Source: Icerya purchasi
Lineage: Eukaryota; Arthropoda; Insecta; Hemiptera; Monophlebidae
Length of the DNA: 64,000 nucleotides
NCBI GenBank assembly: GCA_039619475.1
Contig: CM077116.1
Span: 103,833,164-103,897,163, forward strand
Direction of reading: 5' to 3'
Within the stretch, counting starts at the first letter, position 1, and each line of letters begins with the position of its first letter. This document shows, one piece after another, positions 1-10,734 of this stretch. Made by a program: the position numbers and the translations under genes. The notes below the pieces were generated by a model that saw nothing but the letters and a program-made list of their open reading frames with translations, was not told the DNA's origin and ran no database searches.

Positions 1-2
1 TA

Positions 3-3000
3 TTCACCGGTGACTTCAATTCGCATGATGAGATTCTAGGTAGCAACAAAACTGATAGTAGAGGAAAACTATTAACTTGCATAATAGAGCAATATAACCT
101 TTCCGTCCATAATACAAGCGAACCTACGCATTACAGTACCACGTACAGAACGTGGAGCACAATTGATTTTACGTTAAGTTCTAGTCAGATTGCCCATCTC
201 ATTGAGGTTCATCATCATGAAGACATGGGCGGCAGTGATCACTTTCCACAAATCATAAACATGAAAGCAAACATGGCCTCACATATAAGACGGCCAGCCC
301 TGAACTTCAAAAAAGCAAATTGGGAAATGTCCCAGCAGCTATGTCAGACCGAGGTAGACATTGATGACAGTAACACGGATACAATGGTTCGCTCATTTAC
401 CAACGGACTTCTAAAATGTTCCGAAATATCAATCCCGAGAAACAGGCCGTTATCCACAAACAAAGTTCTAGTACCGTGGTGGTCAGAAAAGTGCTCGCGA
501 GCAATAAGGGCGAGAAGAAAGAGATTAAAATTTCTGAAAAGATTCCCTACACTGGAAAACTATACAGCTTTTCAACAGGCTCGAACAACAACAAGATGGA
601 TACTGAAACAAGAAAAAAGGAGATCTTGGAACGAATACACGTCAACACTAACTTACAAAACACCGATTCATCAGTTATGGAAGAAAATACGAGCGTTATA
701 TAAACACGTTGACCTACCAATCCCTACAGCGATTTCAAGAAATAATCAGTTATATACAGACCCAGGACAAATTGCAGAAGAATTCGCATCGTTTTTTGCA
801 AATATATCAAGTAATAATCAGTTGACACCCACATCACTAGTAAACAAACAACGTTTAGCAAACGAACAACTTGACCTCAGCTCATCAAATTCAGAAACAT
901 ATAATGCACCCATAAGTTTACACGAAATCCAAAACGCCATCCAGGGGACGAAAATATCTGCTTGTGGCGCCGACAGATTTCACATTTTGTTCTTGAAACA
1001 CGCCCCAGAATCAATAATTAACAAACTCATGCTGATATACAACCACGTATGGACTAATCAATCTTTTCCTCAGCAATGGAGAGAAGCTATTATAGTTCCC
1101 ATACATAAAGCAAATAAAAACCCACTGAAACTAGACAACTATCGACCGATTTCACTGACATCCGTACTATGTAAAGTATTCGAAAAAATAGTAAATCGAC
1201 GATTACTATGGGAATTAGAAAACAGAAATCTTATATCAACAACACAGTGTGGTTTCCGTCCATCGCGTTCAACCATAGATCAGTTATTCTACCTACAGTC
1301 AGAAATTTTAAAAAATTTCAACAAACGAATGCACACACTTGCAGTATTTTTTGATATAACAAAGGCATGCGATAGAATATGGAAAGAGAAATCGCTTACC
1401 ATGCTATACAAGTGGGGATTCCGAGGAAATATAATGTACTTCATCAAAAACTTCTTATCGTCTCGTGTCTTTCGCATTCGAATCGGCTCCATGCTTTCAT
1501 CGGAAAAAACGTTGGACAATGGCGTCCCACAAGGCTCCGTTCTTAGTCCCACATTGTTCATCACCGCGATAAACGATCTAGTATCCATCATCCATCCACT
1601 AATATCTTCGGCGCTGTTTGCTGATGATTTCACCATATTCATCGGTTGCAAAAATGTAGAAGCAGGAGCTGCACTACTGCAAAGGTCAGTAAACGAAGCC
1701 CAAAGATGGGCTTCACAAAATGGACTAGAGTTTTCAGCCGCGAAAACAACTTGCATCCATTTCTGCAGATTACGGACATGTCAAAAATCGCTATCACTAT
1801 CATTACAAAGCACAAGAATACCAAAATCTCCGACTGTTAAATATCTCGGCTTGTTGTTTGATCAAACCTTATCATGGAAACAACATGTAAATCAATTAAA
1901 ACAGTCCTGCTTAAAAAACTTAAACCTGTTGAAGAAACTATCCCACACAACATTCGGTTCAGACAACCACACATTACTCAAAATATATCGTACTATTATT
2001 AGACCTCGCCTAGACTACGCAGCACCCATTTACGGCTCAGCTTGCAAATCGACACTGTGCTCGTTGGACTCGATACATCACACCGCCATCAGACTGGCGA
2101 TCGGTGCATTTCGCACTAGTCCAATAAGCAGCATATTATGCGAAGCCAACGAATGGCCTTTAAACGTTCGTCGAGATTATTTAGCGGTGAAGTTTTTAAT
2201 TTACCTAAGAAGTACAAATAATATCCCTGATGTTCTATTGACGCCTGAGGTCTCGTACCGTTCTAGTCATTTAGCAGAACTTCTAAACAATCGCGCATAT
2301 TTTGCTGCTGACACCAGAAATATTAATGTACCGAATAATATCCTTCATAAAAGAATCTCCGCTCTTCCACCAACACATAATTCGGAAATACGGTGCAACG
2401 TAGTGTTGACCAACAGCTCAAAATCTGACATACTCTTGTCATATACGAACGCATTGAAAGAATACAGTGCATATGAAAAGTATTACACAGATGCTGCAAA
2501 AAATATCGAAGGTACTGGATGTTCCTTTGTACATCGCCAGCAAATCATCAGCTATGCGCTTCCAATGGAATTGTCGGTAATGTCGGCCGAATTAATTGCG
2601 ATCAAATTAGCCATCGAATCCGCCATAGATCAGAATTATGATCATATTATCGTATTCACAGACTCATTACAGGCCGTCAATGCGATTAATGAATGGCATG
2701 CTACTCTGAAAAACCCGATTGTTCAACAGATACATTACTTGGGTATTAGCTCGACTATGAACATAGTAATATGTTGGCTACCAGGACATTCCAAGATAAG
2801 TGGAAACACCACAGCCGACTTAGCTGCGAAACAAGCAATAGGGAAATCCACATTATTATCGGTTGCAGTCCCAAGGAAGGATCTTTACAAAGTTACGAAA
2901 ACCCAGTTTCAGCTACAATGGAGCCGTTCCTGGGAAGAATTGTCGCTTGAAAATAAGCTGAGAAGAGTCAAGCCTACTACTGCGCCTTGGAACATCATCA

Positions 3001-3269
3001 TGGCATCAAGACGTGACGACGTTGTATTAACAAGACTGCGCATCGGCCATACAGCACTAACGCACAAGCACCTTTTGGATCGTGCCGACGCTCCACTCTG
3101 CCAATACTGTGGCCAAGGTCTTTTAACAATAGAGCATATCCTTTCCGACTGCGCCCAACATTCAATCTATCCCCATACTACCATCCAAACTGCCTTATCC
3201 GATGATCCCCATGAGATTAGAAAAACACTATCTTTCCTCAAACAAAATAATATCTATAGCTTAATTTAA
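3..3269 (+). CDS. I-group LINE ORF2 (endonuclease-RT-RNase H), 5' end outside the window
   Basis: The frame is open from base 3, so the Met at 225 is internal and the gene is cut by the window edge. In order it has the end of an APE-type endonuclease (GDFNSH at base 9 onward, SDHFP near 235), a reverse transcriptase with YRPISL, GVPQGS and the FADD active site at 1617-1628, an RNase H (YTDAA, FTDSLQAV and WLPGHSKISGN, about 2485-2850) and a C-terminal CCHC knuckle (CQYCG...IEHILSDC, about 3098-3150) after the RLRIGH motif. RNase H plus the C-terminal knuckle is known from the I superfamily (I, Nimb, Ingi). It would copy its RNA into a nicked chromosomal site. The usual AFDR of the RT reads ACDR here. 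No internal stop is present, so this may be a fairly young copy. Clade within the I group is uncertain. Confidence 0.93.
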   Translation, partial: FTGDFNSHDEILGSNKTDSRGKLLTCIIEQYNLSVHNTSEPTHYSTTYRTWSTIDFTLSSSQIAHLIEVHHHEDMGGSDHFPQIINMKANMASHIRRPALNFKKANWEMSQQLCQTEVDIDDSNTDTMVRSFTNGLLKCSEISIPRNRPLSTNKVLVPWWSEKCSRAIRARRKRLKFLKRFPTLENYTAFQQARTTTRWILKQEKRRSWNEYTSTLTYKTPIHQLWKKIRALYKHVDLPIPTAISRNNQLYTDPGQIAEEFASFFANISSNNQLTPTSLVNKQRLANEQLDLSSSNSETYNAPISLHEIQNAIQGTKISACGADRFHILFLKHAPESIINKLMLIYNHVWTNQSFPQQWREAIIVPIHKANKNPLKLDNYRPISLTSVLCKVFEKIVNRRLLWELENRNLISTTQCGFRPSRSTIDQLFYLQSEILKNFNKRMHTLAVFFDITKACDRIWKEKSLTMLYKWGFRGNIMYFIKNFLSSRVFRIRIGSMLSSEKTLDNGVPQGSVLSPTLFITAINDLVSIIHPLISSALFADDFTIFIGCKNVEAGAALLQRSVNEAQRWASQNGLEFSAAKTTCIHFCRLRTCQKSLSLSLQSTRIPKSPTVKYLGLLFDQTLSWKQHVNQLKQSCLKNLNLLKKLSHTTFGSDNHTLLKIYRTIIRPRLDYAAPIYGSACKSTLCSLDSIHHTAIRLAIGAFRTSPISSILCEANEWPLNVRRDYLAVKFLIYLRSTNNIPDVLLTPEVSYRSSHLAELLNNRAYFAADTRNINVPNNILHKRISALPPTHNSEIRCNVVLTNSSKSDILLSYTNALKEYSAYEKYYTDAAKNIEGTGCSFVHRQQIISYALPMELSVMSAELIAIKLAIESAIDQNYDHIIVFTDSLQAVNAINEWHATLKNPIVQQIHYLGISSTMNIVICWLPGHSKISGNTTADLAAKQAIGKSTLLSVAVPRKDLYKVTKTQFQLQWSRSWEELSLENKLRRVKPTTAPWNIIMASRRDDVVLTRLRIGHTALTHKHLLDRADAPLCQYCGQGLLTIEHILSDCAQHSIYPHTTIQTALSDDPHEIRKTLSFLKQNNIYSLI

Positions 3270-3352
3270 TCATATCTTAATATTTGGTGTCTGGCCACAG
3301 TAGCAGTACACGGCACCACAAAAAAAAAAAAAAATAAAAAAAAAAAATAAAA
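3270..3352 (+). other. LINE 3' UTR with terminal hairpin and poly(A) tail
   Basis: About 45 bases after the stop, GGTGTC (3287-3292) can pair with GGCACC (3313-3318). A poly(A)-rich tail follows from 3320. The same CTGGCC...ACGGCAC arrangement is found 3' of the LINE fragment at 11850-12375, so this is a family 3' end, probably recognised by the element's own reverse transcriptase (inference). Confidence 0.7.
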
Positions 3353-3569
3353 GAAAATAGCAGAGAAGGAAAAAGTTATATTAGAAATCCTTGTGTTCAG
3401 TTTAATACTGAAGTATAAAAATAATTGATTTAAGCGATTAAGGTACCAAAACCATTTCGCGTACTTAGTCGTAATGACATAAAAGAGGAAAAAGAAAGAA
3501 GTAGATTTACTAACAAAGATATGAATTTTTTAAAATTTGAATCCGTTAAGATATTTGGTAATGAAGGCG

Positions 3570-4410
3570 TTATACAACTGTTAAGTCCATAGGAAGAGGA
3601 GAATCCGCAGAGGTCTGTTGATCATCATCAGAGGGTCTCATTAGTGCAATTGGGCTTAGTACATTGTGAACCTTAACTTCATAATCCCAACGCCCTCTCA
3701 AGGGTATGGAGCTCACTTTACTTTTTTAGAAGGGCGGATAGACCGGAATGAATATTAGACAACAGATCAGAATGTGACTTGTTAATATTGCTTTGATTAC
3801 TCGTAGTAGAACCAGTATTGCAAATTTTATTTGAGAGATCATAATTACTATTAGATGAAGAGATGCTATAATTATTAGAATTCTGAGGAATATGTTGGGA
3901 AGGAGATTTCTTGATTCTACTTAAAAATGATGGCGGCCATGTATCTGATGTAAAATTTTTCATTTCTTTAAATTTATCTAGCATAAGTTTAAATTTCATT
4001 TTCTGTACAAAACTAATTGTTCCTTCTGTATATAATCTCTCTTTCTTTATTGTCTCTTCGTCCTTTGGTATTTCTTCCTTTGTTTGTGCCATTACAATCA
4101 CAATAACTTGTGAAACCTGTTCGGAAAGGTTTTGAACTATCTCTTTCAACTGTCGCAATTCATTTTGCACGTCTTTTAACTCTAAATTTTTTGTCTTTTT
4201 ACTCGTAGTCGTCCATGTTTCCACGTTTGTAACTTTATAATCTAAAACAATTATCCTTATGCAATAACTAAACTTTATATCACTTTTCACTGTGGTGTGG
4301 TTGGATGTACATTGGAGATCCGAAGGAAGAAAAAATTTCACAAAAATAAAAATAAAAATCAAAAGAAAACTTCTCCTCCTTTTATGTATAATTTTCAAAA
4401 TAATAAACAT
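3570..4410 (-). pseudogene. unrecognised ORF with coiled coil, broken at an A-run
   Basis: I do not recognise this protein. It has a hydrophobic, basic N-terminus (residues 1-30), a heptad-like segment (LELKDVQNELRQLKEIV and following, about residues 75-105) and a Ser/Asn-rich tail. The frame stops at 3718 straight after a run of six A on the coding strand. One base fewer in that run would let it read on through LRGRWDYEVKV to a stop at 3570-3572, giving about 50 more residues. Once the RTE element (4499-7887) is removed it lies downstream of the gag-like ORF 9147-10337 on the same strand, so it could belong to the same LTR element. It could instead be an unrelated gene remnant. No start codon choice is supported beyond the first Met. 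Confidence 0.35.
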
Positions 4411-4486
4411 TTACCCATGACTGGCAAGGCAAAACACGAATCCACAATTACACAATCAAACTGAAATTATTCATCTTCAATTATTA

Positions 4487-4498
4487 CAAAATAGCAAT
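4487..4498. repeat. 12-bp target-site duplication, left copy
   Basis: CAAAATAGCAAT here is repeated exactly at 7888-7899 and flanks the RTE element, marking both ends of the insertion. Confidence 0.9.
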
Positions 4499-7400
4499 CT
4501 TCTTCTTCTTCGTGCGACCCGATTCGGGTACAGCTTAATCACCATTCATCGTCCGTACCAACTGGCGGAATGAGTCCCGGTCTCTTGCAGCCTGGAACAA
4601 TTGTTGTACATTTGTGACTCCAGTCCACGCCTTGATATTTTGGAGTCAAGAAATCCTTCTTCTTCCTCGTCTTCTTTTTCCTTCTATCGTCCCCATCATT
4701 ATTATCTGCAGTAGATCATAAGTTGGTCCTCTCATGAAATGTCCAAGGAATTTTGTTTTCCGTTCCTTAATTATACATTCTTGATCTTTCTGGTCTATGG
4801 TATCCTCCAAATCCGGCGATAGCACTACATTTCAAATGACGAGATGCGCTTTTCCGTATATGCTTTTAGTGTCCAGGTTTCGCAACCGTATAAGAGCACA
4901 GACCACACATAACATCTTAATATCTTTTTCTTAATCTCCAATTTTAATCTCATATCCCATAATACATTTCTCATCTTCATAAATACTTCTCGGGCCATTT
5001 CGATACGCGTTCTTATTTCTGTGTTAGGGTCATTATCTTCTGTTATCCAGCAACCTAGGTACTTGTACTTTCGCACCCGTTCAATTTCTCTACCATTTAG
5101 GACAAGCTTTTTATTTGTAATTGCTTGTCTGGAGGCTATCATAAATTTAGTTTTTTGAATGTTTATACTGAGCCTTATTTTATTACTTTCCAGGGCAACT
5201 GAATCCAGCAGCTCCTGCAGATCTTCTATGTTATCTGCTAGTAGTGCAGTATCATCTGCAAAGCGTATCACTGCAATGTTTTCTCCTCCAATTTTTATTC
5301 CCTTGTCCCGTCCTTCTAAAGCCTGTGAAAATATCATCTCCGAGTATAAGTTAAATAACACAGGTGACAGCACACAGCCTTGTTTGACTCCTCTCCGTAT
5401 TGGTATTGTTCCAGTCAGTTGGTCGTCTATTTGCACTGATTTCTGTAAAGGGATTGTAGTATTTTTAAATCTGCGTCATCTATACCTACGCTTTCTAAAG
5501 CTTTCATTAATATTGCATGCTGTACTCTGTCGAATGCTTTATTGAAATCAATATAACAGATGTAGACTGGTTTTTGGAAATCAAGAGATTTTTGTATTAG
5601 CATTTGCATGCAAAACAATGCTTCCCGTGTTCCCATGCCATTGCGGAATCCAAACTGATTCCACCTTATGTTTTCTTCACATTTTTTTACTATTCTTCTA
5701 TGGATTATGCGTAAGAATACTTTTAAGACATGTCTCATAAGGCTTATCAGCCTACGGTCATCGCATTTGGATGCATTTGAGGTTTTCGGTAGGGCAATAA
5801 ATCTGGATTCTAGCCACTCTTGCGGTATTTTTTGGCTAGTATAGATAGAGAGTAAGAATTTTGTCATCTTCCTGATTGCTGCGGGTTTCAGCATTTTCAG
5901 AAGTTCCACTTGTACGTTATCGGGTCCTCCCGCTTTTCTTGCCTTGGCTTGTTTTATTGCAGTTTCTACCTCCGATTCTAAAATTAACAATGTATCTGTT
6001 ATTTCTTGTCGGACTAGTTCCTATTCTTGATCGTTAAAGAGATCTTTTATATACTCTTCCCAGATTTTTACCTTTGCAGTTGGTTCAGTCATAATTTCGC
6101 CACTATTCGTCTTAAGAACAGTTATATGTCTCTTTTTACGATTGTGTGTTATTTCTCTTATTTTTTTATGCACATTAAATTCATCATGCTTGCTTTGGTA
6201 TTCTTCGATCTCCTTCCATCTTGCGTCTAGCCAATTCTCCTTTGCCTGTGCTATCTCTTTCCGAATGGCTTTATAAATTTCTTTATATTTGGCTGGATTA
6301 TTTTTGTTATTCCTCCTATGTTCCATTAGTTCTAATATTTCCAATGTCATCCATTTTTTATGGTTTCTGTTTCTCTTCCTCGTTAAGTATTTCTTAGTGG
6401 CAGTATTAATTGCACATTTTATTTGTTTCCACCTATTCTCTATTTCATCTGTGTCACGTATGTCTTGTATTTTGTAGTTAACTTCTTCCTCCACTTTTGC
6501 CTGAATTTCTCGATTTTCTAGTAACTATAGGTCTATACTTGTCATTTGCCTCTTCTTAATTCTTTTTACTTTTATTCGTGTTGTAGCTTTCAGCAGATTA
6601 TGGTCCGTTTTTGCGTCAGCACTGGGCATAGTCTTAACTGCCATTATACTATTTCTAAAGCGCGCGTTTACTATTATATAATCTATTTGATTTCGAATTA
6701 TTTTTCCTATCATATCATTTGGCGATTTCCAGGTATATAGCCTTCTAGGTGGCAGTTTGAAGTAGGTGTTAGTAATTGTTAGTTCCTTTTGCTGGCAAAA
6801 TTGCACCAGGGTATCTCCCCTGTCATTTCTTCTACCTAATCCGAAAGACCCAGTTACTTTGTTTGTTACTGTATTCCCTACTTTTGCATTGAGATCCCCT
6901 ATTAGATATGTAGCCTCGTGCTTCTTACAGTTCTTAAATACCGTTTCTATGTCCATATAAAAAAGTTCCAGTTCGTCTTCTGGTGCTTCAGAGGTAGGTG
7001 CATAAACTTGTATGATGTTGATATCTACTGGGTGTGCTTTAAGCCGTAGCAATAGTATGCGATCAGAGTATGGTATGAAGGCAGTAACACTATTGCACCA
7101 TATTTTGTCAATCATTATGGCAACCCCACGCTGGTGTTTTCCATCTCTATCACCTGAGAAATATACAGCCACATCATCAGATATGATTTTCCCAGTTCCA
7201 GGTCATCTTACTTCGCTTAGGCCGAGTATATGGATCTTAAGTCTGCGCATCTCCTGAATTACATTTGCAAGTTTTCCGGGTTCATATAAGGTTCGTATGT
7301 TCCAAGTACCTATATTAATCACATCTGCAGCATTAGTTTTACTTCCGGGTATTCTTCGCACCCCTGCTGTTGAGCAGCGTCGGAAACTCGGGGCCATTGT

Positions 7401-7887
7401 TTTGGTTTTGTCCTGCATAGTGATTATTTTCATGGGATAGATACTGCAGTGATTTTCCATTGCCTCCTGCAGGATTTTCTGTTAGGGTTTACTCCCTTAG
7501 CCGAATGGACCCGGTTTTAAGGCGCCGGATACTTGCCTATTCGCTTTGGAATGACTAACATCATTCCGACTGGGACACTTGCGTCACGAGCGAGCTGCTG
7601 ATAGTCTGCTGTTGTTGTGCAGAAAAACTTAACGGTATTTGCTAGAAGGAACTCTTTCGGCAAGAGAACCCTCCTCCGTTTTCCTATCAGCTATGTGAGT
7701 TCTGATTTAGCTTTCCTCGTCAGCGCTAAGTCCGCCGAAGGGAAAATTTCCACCCTGCACGACGTGGACGTACAGAACTCACGTGGTTATGGTTTCGTTT
7801 CTTCGTCGGTGGGGCTTAGCACCGTAGACGATCGAGTGACTTACTAGAGAAGGTATCTCTAGTTACCATAGCCTGTGTCCCCCAGGG
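4499..7887 (-). mobile_element. full-length RTE-clade LINE
   Basis: A 3389-bp element on the minus strand bounded by an exact 12-bp duplication. The 5' end starts with a GC-rich leader (about 7470-7887), then an APE-type endonuclease and reverse transcriptase. The 3' end is short: GGGTACAGCTTAATC inverse, then a CTT/GAAGAA-rich tail at 4499-4510 instead of poly(A), as is usual for RTE elements. The whole 5' end is present, so this was a complete insertion that later decayed by point mutation. Confidence 0.92.
4535..7460 (-). pseudogene. RTE LINE ORF (endonuclease-reverse transcriptase), broken
   Basis: The endonuclease runs from 7460 (INIGTWNIRTLYEPGK, then YLIGDLNAKVG and KTDHNLL); this is the type often annotated as craniofacial development protein 2-like. 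The RT follows with GGPDNVQ, FDRVQHAILM, GVKQGCVLSPVLFNLY, FADD (5251-5262) and KYKYLG. The frame is broken at least five times: TGA in place of Trp at 7203-7205, in-frame stops near 6522 and 6018, a frameshift near 5430 and another near 4820. The C-terminus can be followed to a TAA at 4535-4537 after RDRDSFRQLV. The gene cannot make a full protein. Confidence 0.9.
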
Positions 7888-7899
7888 CAAAATAGCAAT
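7888..7899. repeat. 12-bp target-site duplication, right copy
   Basis: Exact copy of the motif at 4487-4498. Removing one copy plus the RTE rejoins the older sequence 3570-4486 with 7900 onward. Confidence 0.9.
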
Positions 7900-9146
7900 A
7901 CAAAGAAAAATTTTATAGATAAAAATTAAATATTAACTAACTAAATATTTACATTATCATAGTTGGCCTTCCAAAAAAAAATTATAACTGGAAACAACAT
8001 CTACAAAATAAATTCAAAACTATGAGCTAGCGCCCAAATGGAGTTTACTCGGCTATATAACCGGAATATAAATTCACACATACATAAAATATAATTGTAT
8101 ACATTTACACGCAGCCAAATTTATTGCCGTCACAGCAAATGGCTATTACCGTATCGGTAGCCGCGACCAGCTGTAACAAACTACATCGCAACGATAACAT
8201 ATTTATTTATTACACCGATTATTCATTCTATTCGTAATTTTTACATTTAATCCTATTCTCACCCACACCTCACATAAACGCGAGAGCTGGGGACTAGAGT
8301 GACAAGAACAAGGGTTAAAAAAAAAGTCTCAAAGATGTTCAAGCGAAAACACAAGTTTTTTTTTTCCGAAAAAAACTGAAAAAAAACGAATTCCGAAGCA
8401 CGCATGCCCAGAGGATAGAAAAAAAAAAAAAAACCATTCTCAATTTTGAATTTAAAAAAAAAATAAAAAAAATAAATTTTGAAGCGAGGGGGTAAATGAG
8501 CATGCCCATCAGGTCGAAATCAGAACAGATCGAGCTCACTTCTCGCGAATCGGATGCTTACTGCCTGAAATATTCCAAAGGTAAACATAAATAAATCATC
8601 TCGGGTACTCGGCAGCAACCTCGCTAACACTCGACACAAATCTCAATACACGCGCTAACCGCGCTCTATACCAGGTCGGCAACAACAAAACAAGATAAAA
8701 AAAATTTTAAATAAATATACAATCAAAACAACGTCTCAAAGATCTTAATTCCACCACGAAAACCAACACAAACTCGTCCAAAACTACCTATATAAACGAC
8801 AAAATTTGACTAGAAAAAATGACAATAAATACGCAAACTGCGGGAAATCAATAAAAAAAATGGCCTGACTAGATCTAATTTGGGCCTATCGGATGACTAG
8901 ATAAAGACGCAGTACACTTATCATACCGTTCACTTCAACAACGGCTACTCACACTCGTCCTTAGGCTATTTTTTATACTACATTTATTTTTACACAATCA
9001 ATTTAAATTTTACATGACTAGAAAGTAATTTTAATTTTCTTTGCCGTACTAACGAGTTTTTTAACTAGACTTTGTTTTTGCTTGACACTTCCACGGTGTT
9101 ACGTCGCATCCAGGTACACAAAACGGCTGCTCTCCTGCGTTCTGGA
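7900..9146. other. AT-rich stretch without a recognisable gene
   Basis: No convincing ORF is present on either strand. The stretch lies between the gag-like ORF (9147-10337) and, before the RTE inserted, the ORF at 3570-4410. Around 8060-8210 there is a weak match in order of motifs (CTATATAACC, TGCCGTCACAGC, CCAGCTG-TAAC) to the U3 end of the BEL/Pao LTR at 52700-52800, which may mean an old LTR. No tRNA or other RNA gene was seen. Confidence 0.4.
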
Positions 9147-10337
9147 TTACTTCCGGCGATACTTCCAGGACCGGAAACCGCTACGGGAGCCGTGTCCCTT
9201 CCGACGAGAATTATTTAAATTCATATAGCTCACCTTAACGGACATCAAGTTCTTGAATCTGGTTTTAATTTTTGACTTGGTTTTAAGCTTCTCCTTAAGT
9301 TTTTTACTTGTAGGTTTAATGTTATTTTTCTTTTTGTTTGTTTTAGCACATTTTTTTCCTATCCATTTTAATTTTTTATTACTTTTTTCACCCTGTTTGC
9401 CTATTTTGTTTTTCCGATGCCTTTTGCGACGTGTCTTGGTTTTGTTCGTTAACTCTTTTACGTTTTTTACATCAATTTGGTTTATAAGATCTTCGGTATT
9501 CTTAATATTCCTACTTCTCCTATCATCCCTATCATTATTATTATTAAAATTATTATTACTATCATCAATTTTATTGTCATCATCATTGTGGTTTACCTTA
9601 TCGTCAACTTTAAAATTATTATTTTCATTATTTTTTAACTCGTCGTACGTGTTATTGGAATTCGTATTATGCCCCTCTTCCTCGCAGCTCACTTCCAGGC
9701 TCTCGTCCCTATCCTTGTACTCCACGCTGAGCTCGACTGTTTCCTCATTCGCTACCTTTCCGTCCAGCGCCGGCTCAAACGAGGTTCCAGGACCATCCTC
9801 CACGTCGTTTAATCTAGGGTACCCTAATTCTTCGTTTAATTTGTTGTCCATTGAATCTAATTTTTGATTCAATGTTGCGTTGTTTTCCTCTAGTTTATTA
9901 TGTATATATTTTATGTTGTAGTCTAGTTTTTCATTTATGTTGTTCATATTTTCTTCCATTTTTTTATTATTATAATTTAGTTCTTCTTTTAGGCTTTTGT
10001 TGTCTTCTTTTAGTTCTTGTTTTAGGCTTTTGATATTTTCGTCTAATTTATTGTTTAGGCTTTTGTTATTTTCTTCTAATTTATTATTATTTTGTTGTGC
10101 CAGACTAATCATAAGTTTTTTTAACTCGTCAAACGACGCCTGTGCGAAAGATGGTGCCGGGTCTTCAAAAGCTCGTCGCGTGGGGCTGGGCAAGGTATAT
10201 CCCTCCGGTCCCGTCTTCGAGAGACGGTCCTGGATCTCATCCAGCTCACCCTCCTCGCTTGAATTATCGGGAATGGGTTCCACCTCCCGATAATTCCCTC
10301 TCGTCGTTCTCACTCTATTTAAGTCCCCGCTCTCCAT
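9147..10337 (-). CDS. gag-like protein of an LTR retrotransposon
   Basis: This is a 396-residue intact ORF. Residues about 68-160 form a long repetitive coiled coil of the type LEENNKSLNNKLDEN, followed by an acidic and Asn/Asp-rich middle and a very basic Lys/Arg tail ending SGFRSWKYRRK. No CCHC knuckle, protease or RT is seen. Position supports gag: an LTR-like block (10735-11741) and a leader lie directly upstream on the same strand, and coiled-coil gags of this type occur in insect gypsy-like elements (general knowledge). No pol gene follows, so the element is either non-autonomous or has lost pol. Codon bias is very AT-rich. Confidence 0.6.
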   Translation of the reverse strand: MESGDLNRVRTTRGNYREVEPIPDNSSEEGELDEIQDRLSKTGPEGYTLPSPTRRAFEDPAPSFAQASFDELKKLMISLAQQNNNKLEENNKSLNNKLDENIKSLKQELKEDNKSLKEELNYNNKKMEENMNNINEKLDYNIKYIHNKLEENNATLNQKLDSMDNKLNEELGYPRLNDVEDGPGTSFEPALDGKVANEETVELSVEYKDRDESLEVSCEEEGHNTNSNNTYDELKNNENNNFKVDDKVNHNDDDNKIDDSNNNFNNNNDRDDRRSRNIKNTEDLINQIDVKNVKELTNKTKTRRKRHRKNKIGKQGEKSNKKLKWIGKKCAKTNKKKNNIKPTSKKLKEKLKTKSKIKTRFKNLMSVKVSYMNLNNSRRKGHGSRSGFRSWKYRRK

Positions 10338-10611
10338 CTTTAGGCATGGTAACGAGCCAAGCGTTTATTAACGGGCCTATCTACCGAAAAAAAAAAAATA
10401 ATAATAATAAAATATATCGAGAAAATTTTAACCGACTTTAATGTCGTACAAAATATACAAATGATAAAAAAAAAATATAAAAATATAAAGCAGGCCGAGG
10501 GGAGATGTTAAAAATAAACACTTATCTGTTTGCTTGGCAGTTTCCCCTTCGTCCTCTGCTCCTTCCAGGTAACGTCCGTCTGACTATTCGGTGTCTCTGT
10601 TCGTTCGGGCC

Positions 10612-10730
10612 GCCAGTTGATGTAAATCGATATTGTTCCTGTTTTGGGAGCCAGTTGATATGACTTCACTTCTGAGGTCTCTGATTTGGGAAGCCAGTTG
10701 TTATAAATCGACGTTTCCAGTCGCCAGTTG
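10612..10730 (-). repeat. leader with four primer-site-like repeats
   Basis: On the element strand CAACTGGC occurs four times, at plus positions 10612-10619, 10650-10657, 10693-10700 and 10723-10730, 30 to 43 bp apart, in partly similar surroundings (ATCGATTTA or TCGATTTATA also repeats). The copy nearest the LTR reads TGGCGACTGG and is placed where a tRNA primer-binding site should be. TGGCGAC primer sites are known for tRNA-Arg-primed gypsy elements. Which copy, if any, is used is not known. Confidence 0.5.
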
Positions 10731-10734
10731 ATCA

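Noticed and set aside
9253..10441. Plus-strand ORFs opposite the gag-like gene (204, 98 and 99 codons)
   Set aside because: They are the complement of the Lys/Asn-rich coiled coil and give Leu/Phe/Ser-rich strings without motifs.
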